Source: Nostoc sp. CENA543 | Lineage (GTDB): Bacteria; Cyanobacteriota; Cyanobacteriia; Cyanobacteriales; Nostocaceae | Direction of reading: 5' to 3' | Length of the DNA: 64,000 nucleotides | Assembly (NCBI RefSeq): GCF_002896875.1 | Contig: NZ_CP023278.1 | Coordinates: forward strand, 2,852,001 to 2,916,000 | In this document: piece after piece, positions 9,896 through 17,899 of the stretch | Layout of the letters: each line of letters opens with the position of its first letter | Numbering within the stretch: the stretch's first letter is position 1 | Notes under the pieces: generated by a model | What the model saw: the letters and a program-made list of their open reading frames with translations, nothing else | The model's database searches: none | What the model was told of the DNA's origin: nothing | Program-made: the position numbers and the translations under genes

Positions 9896-12800
9896 TTATA
9901 AATAATCCTCTTCGTAATCTTCTGCGAGTGTTTCAGTCAAGGAATTTTTATTTTGAGTTACTGCTTGAATTGCTAGAATTGTCTGAGATAAATCAGCAAT
10001 GGTAGGTGCTTGAAACAAACGCTGTAAAGATAATTCCACAGCGAAATATTCGCGCAACAGAGCAATCACTTGACCAGCTAATAAGGAATTTCCTCCTAAC
10101 TCGAAAAAGTTGTCGTGAATGCCTAGCAGTTGCACTTTCAGAACTTGCTGCCAACATTGAGCAATTTTAATCTCTATTTCGTTGCGTGGTTCTATTCGCT
10201 CTCTAGTTTCCTGAGACTTAATGTTGTTAATAAGGCTAACACGATCAATTTCACCATTTTCCCGGCAAGGAATGTCTGGAATTTGTACCAAGTTGCAATT
10301 ACAAGCATGACCAAAGCGGTCTTGCACTCGTAAATTTGATAATTTAACTTCGTTAATTCTAGAAGTAAAATAAGCAGTTAACTTTTGTAAGTTAAAGATT
10401 TGAGACTGCCAACATTGAATGTTTTGATTACTCCCATCCAAACCTATCAATATATTTGTTTGTTGATGTTGTAGACTAGCAATCATTGAAGATATGGCTT
10501 GGGAAGCAGACATGATATAGAAACCTTTAGCGCGGATGAGATTCTTCATCTGATATCCTTGGCTCATGCCTCTGTCATCCCACATACTCCAACTAAGACA
10601 ATAGCTGGCTAATTTACTCTGGGCATTTTGGTAATGAGAAAAACTATCCAAAAAACTATTAGCAGCACCATAAGCTCCGACAGCAGTAGCACCAAAAAAA
10701 CCATTTACTGAAGAAAAGTTAATAAAAATACTGTCTTGATTGTGTTTAATTAATTGATGCAGCACCCAAGCTCCCAAAACTTTTGGACGAAGTATAGACT
10801 TTAAGCTTTCTTGAGTTTCATCAATTACAAGTTGCTCATGAAAAGTTCCAGCTAAATGCAGTATGCCATCCAGGTTTTTACCCCATTGGGCTTGAGCTTT
10901 TTCAACTGTGATTTGTAACTGTTTTAAATTACAAATATCCACAGCTTCGTAGATTAACTCTCCCCCAATTTGTTTTAATTCTTGATAGACTTTGAGGCGT
11001 TTTTCTGAAGTTAATGGGGTTCTGCCCACTAACAGTAATTTGGCTTGATAATGCTGCAATAAATACCGCGCGACTTCGACTCCTATACCACCAAGTCCGC
11101 CGGTGATTAAATACATCCCACCTTGTTTGAAGGTAATTGCAGATGGAGATTGGCTGATAAAATCAACTTTTTCTAGCCGGGGAACAAAACGCTGCCCATT
11201 TCTATAAGCCACTTCTCGTTCCTTGGCATAAATTTGGATTTCTTTTAAGATAAATTCTCCATTTTGTTCCGCTTCAGCAAAGGGTAAATCAATGTGGCGA
11301 CAATTCAACCAAGGTAATTCTTGGGGAATGGTTTTTAGTAGCCCTAATACTGCTGATTTCTCATAAGCTATGGAGTCATCTGAGGAAATAGCCTGGATAT
11401 GAGAAGAAATAAATAGTAATTGGACTGAATGATCCGCACCTTGAACTTTGGCTAAAGCTTGAGTCAAAAACAATAAACTATATATGCCGTATTCTTGTGC
11501 TTGTTCTAAAGTATCAATGCTTTTGACTTCGCCAATATATTGGTTATAAGTCCATAGGTGAAGAATTTGCCCAATGATAATATTATCTGCTGCTAGTGAT
11601 TCAAGTAAAAGTTGGTAATCTTTGGCTTGTCCTGCTGTAATGGTGTAGTGTGTGTGATTGATTTTGCGGAAATCTTCTCCAGGTGTAACACTTATGTATG
11701 GCAGGTTATGTTCTGACAATACTTGACATACATAAGAACCCAAACCGTCAGCATCTAAAAATACTAATGTGGCATTAGTAACAGTGAAAACAGAATCAAT
11801 AGTAATGGGATTTTTGAGTTGCCATACTTGACGGTAGAACCAGTTTGGAATGGTATTGGCATTACCGAGTAATATATCAATGCGTTTAGTAATTGATTGA
11901 AACTCACCTTTTTGGAAGCGTTGGCTGAGTTGCGATCGCTGAATTTTTCCTATGGCAGTTTTTGGAATAATTTCTTTATCTACTGGAATTAAATAATCAG
12001 GATTTATTCCTGCTTTGTTGACAACAGCAGTACGAATTTCTCTGAGCAGATTTAACAAACTAACATCATCAGTCACAGAAGTATGGAAAAAGATTGCTAG
12101 TTTATCTGTATTAATTCCAGGTTGTCTGACTGCACAAGCTGCCGTATATGAAACTTCTACTCCTGCTAATTCTTCAACAGCAGCCTCAATTTCGTGACAG
12201 TAGTAGTTCAATCCATTAATAATAATGACATCTTTGATTCTTCCGGTAATAGTTAAACGTCCTTGATCAAGAAAACCTAAATCTCCTGTGTTAAACCAAC
12301 CATCAGCCGTAAAAACTTCTTGATTTGCTTGGGGATTTTGATAATAACCATTAGTAACAGACGCACCTTTTACCTGTAAACGACCAATAGTATTTTCTGC
12401 CACTATTTGTTCATTTTCATCAACAATGCGTAATGAAGCTCCAGCAATTGGTAGTCCTAATTCTACAAATGAAGTGTCATCCGATGAAGATTCAAGGGAA
12501 AAACTATCAGAATAGGTAATACCTGAAGAAGTTTCACACATTCCAAAAGCTGGGTGAATAGCATCAGTCGGTAAACCGTGACGACTTAGTAATTTTAAGA
12601 AATTTCTGGCTGTTTTAGTGACAATCGGCTCCCCAGCGTTGATGATAAACTTCATTGAGGATAAATCCCAATTCTGACGATTGATTTCAGAAGTGCGATC
12701 GCAAATTAAGGAAAAAGCAAAGTTAGGAGACCAACTAATGGTAGCTTGATGTTTATCAATCAAATCTAGCCACAGGAGTGGTTTCTGCACAATTAGGTTA

Positions 12801-14086
12801 GTAGGTACATGAATTTGCTGACAACCTAAACTCACAGCCATAATACTCAGCGAAACTAGCGCACCCACATGATCTAAAGGCATCCAGTTTAAAACGCTTT
12901 CCTGACTGGAAAAATCACCCATTAAAATTAATCCAGTCGTCATACTCAAAATGTTGTGATGATTCAACATCACACACTTGGGTATTCCAGTGCTGCCTGA
13001 AGTCAAAAGCAATATTGCTAAATCCTCTGGCTGACTTTGATGGTAATTTAAATCTGGTTGATATTCACGTAATTTATTAATAGTTGCAATTTGAAAATTT
13101 TCTAAGTTTAACAAGCTGAAAAAATCATCAATATTGTTAGCTAAAGCAGCACTCGTCAAAATCAGAGGTTTCCCCAACATTTGCCAAGTATTTTGCAGTT
13201 TGCTGGCGGTACTATTAGCTAATTCATAGTTTGGGGCAATGGATACTGGTACAGGAACAAAACCCCCCAGAACACAAGCCCAAAAAGCACAGATAAAATC
13301 TTGATTATCTTCTAGTTGAAAAATTACTTTATCTTGGGGTTTGAGTCCTAGTTTTCTCAACCCAGCTAAAATGCGTTGAGCATCTTGCCATAATTCTTTG
13401 TAAGATTGAACTTGCTCACTGCCGTCAGCTTGAATGTAAATAATCCCTTTAGTGGAATTTTCCGAGGTTTTTTTTAATACTGCTGTTAAAGTCTGAGGCG
13501 CATCTTCAGAAGATTTTAGGGGTTCACCGTGACTAATAGCTAACTTTTTTGATGAAGCAGAATTTTCGTTTGCTATTGTCAGACTATGGGTGTTTGGTTG
13601 TATCGCTTGGCTATTTGTATCGAGATTTACTTGAGTCTCACCTAGTAAATCATCTAAATGTAGAGGGGAAATATTTTTAATAACAGGTTCGACAACAACC
13701 GCGACACGCTCAATTTCTGGTAATGACTCTAATTGCTTTTCTAAACTACGCATTAACTCAGAGTCAATTACTTCTAAATTGGCTAGAGTTACTTCATCTA
13801 CTTCCCCTGCGGCTGTTAGGGGTATGGTAGAGATTGGCACAAATATTGTAGGTATCAATTCTTGAGGCAGAATTGTTTGCAGATGAGATGATAATTGTTC
13901 TGATGCAAATAAACCTGATGGCACTACATAAGCAACTAATTCCTGTTTTTGCTTTTGCGTTTGTCTTTCTCGGACTATACAATCACTGACAGTCAAACTC
14001 GACAAAATAGCAACTTCTATTTTTCTATAGAGAAAATTTTTGTCATTGGGGGTTGCTAAAGTTTGACTATGATCATTTAACTGCAT
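9896..14086 (-). CDS. NRPS/PKS loading protein: AMP ligase - ketoreductase - carrier (AerA/SpuA-like)
   Basis: A 1396-residue starter protein that should adenylate an organic acid, reduce its keto group and pass it as a thioester to the downstream NRPS. AMP-ligase domain at about 195-720: P-loop LTSGSTGIPK at 361-370, NWMPLDHVG at 400-408, and Lys714 in TAIGKIQRS. A ketoreductase with its structural half covers about 745-1230: GGLGGIG at 996-1002, with Ser1125/Tyr1139/Asn1143 as the likely catalytic set. A carrier domain carries GGNS, Ser1334. There is no ketosynthase or acyltransferase, which matches aryl-pyruvate loaders of the aeruginosin/spumigin type (family knowledge; substrate inferred). 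Odd: residues 35-100 look like a lone C-terminal adenylation subdomain with Glu in place of the catalytic Lys (GEVDE), and 1256-1288 repeats this (GEIDR). First gene of the operon; 1 base separates it from the NRPS. Confidence 0.9.
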   Translation of the reverse strand: MQLNDHSQTLATPNDKNFLYRKIEVAILSSLTVSDCIVRERQTQKQKQELVAYVVPSGLFASEQLSSHLQTILPQELIPTIFVPISTIPLTAAGEVDEVTLANLEVIDSELMRSLEKQLESLPEIERVAVVVEPVIKNISPLHLDDLLGETQVNLDTNSQAIQPNTHSLTIANENSASSKKLAISHGEPLKSSEDAPQTLTAVLKKTSENSTKGIIYIQADGSEQVQSYKELWQDAQRILAGLRKLGLKPQDKVIFQLEDNQDFICAFWACVLGGFVPVPVSIAPNYELANSTASKLQNTWQMLGKPLILTSAALANNIDDFFSLLNLENFQIATINKLREYQPDLNYHQSQPEDLAILLLTSGSTGIPKCVMLNHHNILSMTTGLILMGDFSSQESVLNWMPLDHVGALVSLSIMAVSLGCQQIHVPTNLIVQKPLLWLDLIDKHQATISWSPNFAFSLICDRTSEINRQNWDLSSMKFIINAGEPIVTKTARNFLKLLSRHGLPTDAIHPAFGMCETSSGITYSDSFSLESSSDDTSFVELGLPIAGASLRIVDENEQIVAENTIGRLQVKGASVTNGYYQNPQANQEVFTADGWFNTGDLGFLDQGRLTITGRIKDVIIINGLNYYCHEIEAAVEELAGVEVSYTAACAVRQPGINTDKLAIFFHTSVTDDVSLLNLLREIRTAVVNKAGINPDYLIPVDKEIIPKTAIGKIQRSQLSQRFQKGEFQSITKRIDILLGNANTIPNWFYRQVWQLKNPITIDSVFTVTNATLVFLDADGLGSYVCQVLSEHNLPYISVTPGEDFRKINHTHYTITAGQAKDYQLLLESLAADNIIIGQILHLWTYNQYIGEVKSIDTLEQAQEYGIYSLLFLTQALAKVQGADHSVQLLFISSHIQAISSDDSIAYEKSAVLGLLKTIPQELPWLNCRHIDLPFAEAEQNGEFILKEIQIYAKEREVAYRNGQRFVPRLEKVDFISQSPSAITFKQGGMYLITGGLGGIGVEVARYLLQHYQAKLLLVGRTPLTSEKRLKVYQELKQIGGELIYEAVDICNLKQLQITVEKAQAQWGKNLDGILHLAGTFHEQLVIDETQESLKSILRPKVLGAWVLHQLIKHNQDSIFINFSSVNGFFGATAVGAYGAANSFLDSFSHYQNAQSKLASYCLSWSMWDDRGMSQGYQMKNLIRAKGFYIMSASQAISSMIASLQHQQTNILIGLDGSNQNIQCWQSQIFNLQKLTAYFTSRINEVKLSNLRVQDRFGHACNCNLVQIPDIPCRENGEIDRVSLINNIKSQETRERIEPRNEIEIKIAQCWQQVLKVQLLGIHDNFFELGGNSLLAGQVIALLREYFAVELSLQRLFQAPTIADLSQTILAIQAVTQNKNSLTETLAEDYEEDYL

Positions 14087-14230
14087 TAGCCTTAATATCC
14101 TTATTAATATTTATTATTGATAAATTTAAAGTATTTTTTAAATTTAAAGTTATTATTTTTATTTATTAATTAATTTTTACGATTATTCAGCAGATAGATA
14201 ATCTCAGTTTTAGCAATAAAATGCAATAGT

Positions 14231-14293
14231 AGTTAAGACATTTAGTCAGACAGTTAAGAAATTTAAGTAGACAGTTAAGACATTTAAGAAGAG
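14231..14293. repeat. Three tandem 21-base direct repeats
   Basis: Three head-to-tail units, 14231-14251, 14252-14272 and 14273-14293. Each begins AGTTAAGA and continues with a variant of CATTTAAGTAGAC. The period of 21 is two turns of DNA, so a protein binding each unit would sit on one face. The array lies 145-207 bases upstream of the loader ATG. A regulatory role is inference only. Confidence 0.75.
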
Positions 14294-14495
14294 TAAAAAT
14301 ATTTAAAAATTAAGAATTAACAGTTTTTTCAGTAAGCAAATATGATTTATCTACCAATGCAAAATTCAAAATACCCTACGATTACTCTTCTCATTCAGAG
14401 AAACTAATGCGAACGAAAACGCTTTGGCGATCGCAGTACCGTTTTGTCTAAGAGCGTGTTTGAAAAGTGCTTGGCTGTGATTTTAGACACTTGTT

Positions 14496-14661
14496 GATCC
14501 CCCCTAACCCCCCTTAAAAAGGGTGGAATAAGAATCAAAGTCCCCCTTTTTAAGGGGAGCCACTGCGTTGGACGGGTTTCCCGGCTTAAAGGAGGCAGTG
14601 CGGTGGACGGGTTCCCCGGCATAAAGCAACTGCCGTCAAGTGGCGTGGATTTAGGGGGATA
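14496..14661. repeat. Composite inverted element with internal 36-base direct repeat
   Basis: The outer ends are inverted: GATCCCCCCTAA at the left, and TTAGGGGGAT near 14651-14660. Inside are two facing C5/G4 blocks around poly-A/T tracts. The core holds two adjacent 36-base direct copies (14559-14594 and 14595-14630), each with a TGGACGGGTT-CCCGGC motif. This is typical of small dispersed repeats in Nostocales genomes; a mobile origin is plausible but no transposase is present. Confidence 0.7.
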
Positions 14662-14735
14662 TAACTAACCATATTCTCCACCTAGCAAAAAGATGTGTCT
14701 ACACTGTAACTTACAAGGAGAGAGCCTTGAAAATT

Positions 14736-14760
14736 CCCCCTTCCCTAGTAGGGAAGGGGG
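14736..14760. repeat. Palindromic dispersed repeat, copy 1
   Basis: Arms CCCCCTTCCCT and its complement AGGGAAGGGGG around a three-base centre, followed by TTAGGGGGTTAGGTTT. Nearly the same palindrome and tail recur at 28413-28453, so this is a dispersed family and not a gene-specific terminator. Confidence 0.8.
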
Positions 14761-14925
14761 TTAGGGGGTTAGGTTTCGCGTTAGCTTTTCTACATAAAGT
14801 AACAATTAAGATAGATAAATCAATGTGACAGATTTAGCTGGAGAAATTCTTAAATACCTGTCAAAAATACAGAATTAAAATTAGAGTGTAATTATACAGA
14901 CTGTAATTCTGAAATTTCTAATACT

Positions 14926-17124
14926 ATGACGGGCATCGAGTCTTTAGCAATATCAGTTGTTAGCGGTGTAGCAGTTCCAATCTTTCAAATCCTTTGGGAA
15001 GGTGGCGGGAGAGGTATAAGATTTTTTAGCAAAAGCCTAGATGAAAAAACTAGGGAAATTATTTTTGCAGCATCAAAACAATATGTTGAAAATTACCAAG
15101 AACGGCACGGTATTCTTAAAGTCTTAGGAATGCGTGAACCTGTACAATTAGAATCTCTCTATACAGCAGTGCAATTTTTAAGTGATGACACTATTCAGAG
15201 TTTTGAATCTATCGAGAATTTAGAAAAATTTTATCGAGAAGCAAAAAGTCGGAGATTTCAATCTAAAGATATTTCTAGACAAGCAGGAACTAAAGTTGCT
15301 AATGAAACGCAATATCTTATGGTACTTGGTAGCCCTGGTGCTGGTAAATCTACTTTTTTGCGGAAGATGGGTTTGGAGGCACTGAAAGGGAAAAGAGGAG
15401 GATTTAAACACAGTTGTATTCCTGTATTTATTGAACTCAAAAGATTTACATCTAGTGATATAGATATTGAAAAAATTATTGCAGAAGAATTTAGTATTTG
15501 TGGATTTCCATCGCCTGATAAATTTACAGCTAAGGCTTTAGAAGAAGGTAGACTGCTGATTTTATTGGATGGGTTGGATGAGATACCAACTCAGAATTTA
15601 ACTGACGCTATTAATCAAATCCAAAACTTTGTTGATAAGTACGATGGTAATCGCTTTATTGCCTCCTGTCGTACTGCTGCTCATCGTAACTGTTTTCGTC
15701 GCTTTAGCGATGTGACTATGGCAGATTTTGATGATGAACAGATTCAGAAATTTATTACTAATTGGTTTCAATCAGAAGCCGATAAACAAGCAAATACAGG
15801 TGCTAAATGCTGGGAATTGCTCCAGAAACCAGAAAACTCTGCTGCTAAAGAGTTAGCACACACACCTTTATTGCTAACTTTTTTGTGTTTAGTATATGAC
15901 CGTTCCCAAAACTTTCCTGATAATCGCAGTGTGCTTTATAAAAAAGCATTGCGGATATTGCTAGAAGAATGGGCATCAGAAAAGCGGATTCTGCGCGATG
16001 AAATATATCAAGGACTGCATACAGAATTAGAAGAAATATTATTATCAGAAATTGCTTATACGGGTTTTGAGTCTGATAGGTTATTCTTTTCTCAGCGTGA
16101 TATTGTGCAGCAAATCAAGACATTTTTAGCCAGTAATTTAAATGCTCCTCAACATTTAGACGGGGAAGCTGTTCTAAAAGCTATAGCTGTGCAGCAAGGA
16201 ATTTTAGTAGAAAGGGCAGAAGATGTATTTTCTTTTTCTCACCTCACACTACAAGAATATTTAACAGCACAATATATCGATGACCATCGCCTAGTTGAAA
16301 AATTAGTTACAGAACATCTGATAGATGAACGTTGGAAGGAAGTGTTTTTACTCGTCGCGGGTTTAATGCGTGGTGGTGCAGATGATTTGCTGTTGTTGAT
16401 GGAAAAGGAAGCGCAGAAGTATCTTAACTCCAACAAAGTTCGAGATTTATTGAATTGGGCAGAACAAGTGACAACTGGCTCACCAGGAAATTATAAATCA
16501 GTTGGTAAACGTGCAGTAGCAATTGCGATCGCTTACGCCATCGCCATCGCCAATGCCAACCCCAACGCCATCGCCAACGCCATCGCCAACGCCATCGCCA
16601 ACGCCATCGCCAATGGCAATGCCAACGTTTACGCCAACGCCAAAGCCATCTCCTACGCCAACGCCATTGCCAACGCTATCGCCTATGCCTACGCCATCGC
16701 CTACGCTATCGTCAACGCCATCGTCTACGCCATCGCCATCGCCAAAGCCAAAGTCAACGCCATCAATGAGTCTATTCGATACACTGGTGAACTTGAAAAA
16801 ATTCAAATTTTGAAGAACGTCAATTTGACGGCACTCATTACTCAATTAAAAGCACTAAAAATGCAACTTCCTGATGATCAACAGCTAAAAAACATCAAAC
16901 TTGCATTTGCTCAAAACCTCCAAACAACTTTACTTGATGCGTTTCACCTTACACCAGAAATGATCGCCTTATCTGATGCAGAATTTAAAGCGTTAGAAAA
17001 TTATCTTTACGCCAACGACCTCATTATTAAATGCAAACAAGCAGCAGTGCGGGTGTCTCCCCAAACCTGGGATGCAATTGAGGCGCGAATGTTATTGCCT
17101 CTCCCAGTAGTTGATCAACAATAG
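14926..17124 (+). CDS. NACHT-domain NTPase with alternating Ala-X repeat (NLR-like)
   Basis: A 732-residue STAND NTPase. Residues 1-130 form a helical N-terminal region without a recognised enzymatic effector. The NACHT core follows: Walker [14 protein letters not shown] near 138-150, Walker [13 protein letters not shown] near 215-226, and the helical NACHT region to about 520. Residues 530-613 are 42 dipeptides in which Ala occupies nearly every other position. The C-terminus (about 620-725, with [14 protein letters not shown]) resembles the NACHT C-terminal helical domain of cyanobacterial proteins. The family oligomerises on sensing a ligand, and some bacterial NACHT proteins protect against phage (established for other members). 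The repeat sits where eukaryotic NLRs carry sensor repeats. No effector partner is adjacent; the next gene is a XisI. Defence is inference from family. Confidence 0.88.
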   Translation: MTGIESLAISVVSGVAVPIFQILWEGGGRGIRFFSKSLDEKTREIIFAASKQYVENYQERHGILKVLGMREPVQLESLYTAVQFLSDDTIQSFESIENLEKFYREAKSRRFQSKDISRQAGTKVANETQYLMVLGSPGAGKSTFLRKMGLEALKGKRGGFKHSCIPVFIELKRFTSSDIDIEKIIAEEFSICGFPSPDKFTAKALEEGRLLILLDGLDEIPTQNLTDAINQIQNFVDKYDGNRFIASCRTAAHRNCFRRFSDVTMADFDDEQIQKFITNWFQSEADKQANTGAKCWELLQKPENSAAKELAHTPLLLTFLCLVYDRSQNFPDNRSVLYKKALRILLEEWASEKRILRDEIYQGLHTELEEILLSEIAYTGFESDRLFFSQRDIVQQIKTFLASNLNAPQHLDGEAVLKAIAVQQGILVERAEDVFSFSHLTLQEYLTAQYIDDHRLVEKLVTEHLIDERWKEVFLLVAGLMRGGADDLLLLMEKEAQKYLNSNKVRDLLNWAEQVTTGSPGNYKSVGKRAVAIAIAYAIAIANANPNAIANAIANAIANAIANGNANVYANAKAISYANAIANAIAYAYAIAYAIVNAIVYAIAIAKAKVNAINESIRYTGELEKIQILKNVNLTALITQLKALKMQLPDDQQLKNIKLAFAQNLQTTLLDAFHLTPEMIALSDAEFKALENYLYANDLIIKCKQAAVRVSPQTWDAIEARMLLPLPVVDQQ
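16513..16764 (+). repeat. Hexanucleotide tandem repeat inside the NACHT gene
   Basis: Period-6 repeat of GCCAAC/GCCATC-type units, 252 bases, about 42 units, in frame with the NACHT coding sequence. It encodes Ala alternating with Ile, Asn, Tyr or Lys. Because the period is a multiple of three, other frames are also open and give Pro-rich or Gly-Val-Asp-rich shadow peptides; these are artefacts of the repeat. Confidence 0.92.
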
Positions 17125-17421
17125 AGATATGAAGCCGAATCAAATCTTGTAAATGTTGATATGGCAGCCCTAAATCGTTGAGCAACAAGATCCCCGACTT
17201 CTCAAAGAATTTGGGTATCTGGACACCGCGAATTATCACGAATCAGCTAGGACGGCTATATATCGTTAATTGGCGTTGCTGATTAGTAGGATGTTTTTTG
17301 TTTCACGCAAAGGCGCATTCGCCGTAAGGCGTTCCCGCAGGGTAGACACAAAAAATCGATAGTTAACTTTGCTAAAAAGGCTTAATTCATCCCATCGTTA
17401 ATTTAATGAGGTAATTGTGCA
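17125..17421. repeat. Spacer with dispersed palindrome copy and G/C-rich repeat
   Basis: No gene seen. At 17185-17226 lies a hairpin-forming unit (AAGATCCCCGACTTCTCAAA ... GGACACC) that recurs in inverted form at 34378-34420. In both places GGCTATAT follows about 35 bases downstream. At about 17303-17345 is a block reading CGCATTCGCCGTAAGGCG, a common type of small cyanobacterial repeat. Confidence 0.6.
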
Positions 17422-17757
17422 ATGGATAAATTAGCAAAATATCGAGAATGCGTACAGAGTTTATTAACTCGTTATGCCAATGAAGATATGACTAATAGCG
17501 ATGTAGAAGTACAACTAATTTTTGATGAACAACGCGACCATTATCAGTGGATGAATGTGGGATGGGAAGAATTGAAGCGTGTTTATCGATGTATTATTCA
17601 TTTTGATATCAAAGATGGAAAAATCTGGCTTCAGCAAAATTTAACTGATCAAAATCCAGCAGAAGAGTTGGTATTAATAGGAATACCACGCGAGGATATT
17701 GTTTTGGGTTTGCAACCTGCATATAAACGGCAGTATACAGAATACGGTGTGGCGTAG
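17422..17757 (+). CDS. xisI: XisI family protein (fdxN element excision controlling factor-like)
   Basis: 111 residues, the usual family length. The conserved core is visible: DVEVQLIFDEQRDHYQWMNVGWEELKRVY followed by HFDIKDGKIWLQQN (positions about 27-75) and GIPREDIVLG near 92-101. In Anabaena, XisI and XisH help the recombinase XisF excise the fdxN element during heterocyst differentiation (established). Most XisI homologues lie next to a XisH gene; none is present here, nor any site-specific recombinase, so this is an orphan copy whose role in excision is doubtful. GAGG lies about 10 bases before the ATG. It follows the NACHT gene on the same strand after about 300 bases, probably with its own promoter. 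Confidence 0.93.
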   Translation: MDKLAKYRECVQSLLTRYANEDMTNSDVEVQLIFDEQRDHYQWMNVGWEELKRVYRCIIHFDIKDGKIWLQQNLTDQNPAEELVLIGIPREDIVLGLQPAYKRQYTEYGVA

Positions 17758-17899
17758 GCTGGTAATGGTGGCTGGATTTTACCCTCTTGCGCCTCTACGG
17801 TCTTCACGTCTAAATTAAATGCCTAACAGATATTGTCCCTATTTGCCGTTAGTGTTGTTTTATGATGGTGTCATTTAAACAATCGCTGCTTTATTCCCA

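Larger units (their letters stand above)
14087..14925. other. Repeat-rich spacer between the NRPS operon and the NACHT gene
   Basis: No convincing gene. This 839-base divergent spacer must hold promoters for both the loader (minus) and the NACHT gene (plus). It contains three 21-base direct repeats (14231-14293), a composite G/C-rich inverted element (14496-14661) and a perfect-armed palindrome (14736-14760). The part next to the loader is very AT-rich. A short reading frame across 14404-14622 lies wholly in the repeats and is not credible. Confidence 0.8.

Noticed and set aside
14404-14622. 72-codon minus-strand frame in the NRPS-NACHT spacer
   Set aside because: It lies wholly within dispersed repeats and encodes a Pro/Arg-rich low-complexity peptide; no ribosome-binding site.
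16498-16845. Long open frames on both strands over the NACHT repeat (Pro-Ser-Thr and Gly-Val-Asp peptides)
   Set aside because: They are a consequence of a period-6 DNA repeat, which keeps all frames open; the NACHT frame continues through with a conserved C-terminus.
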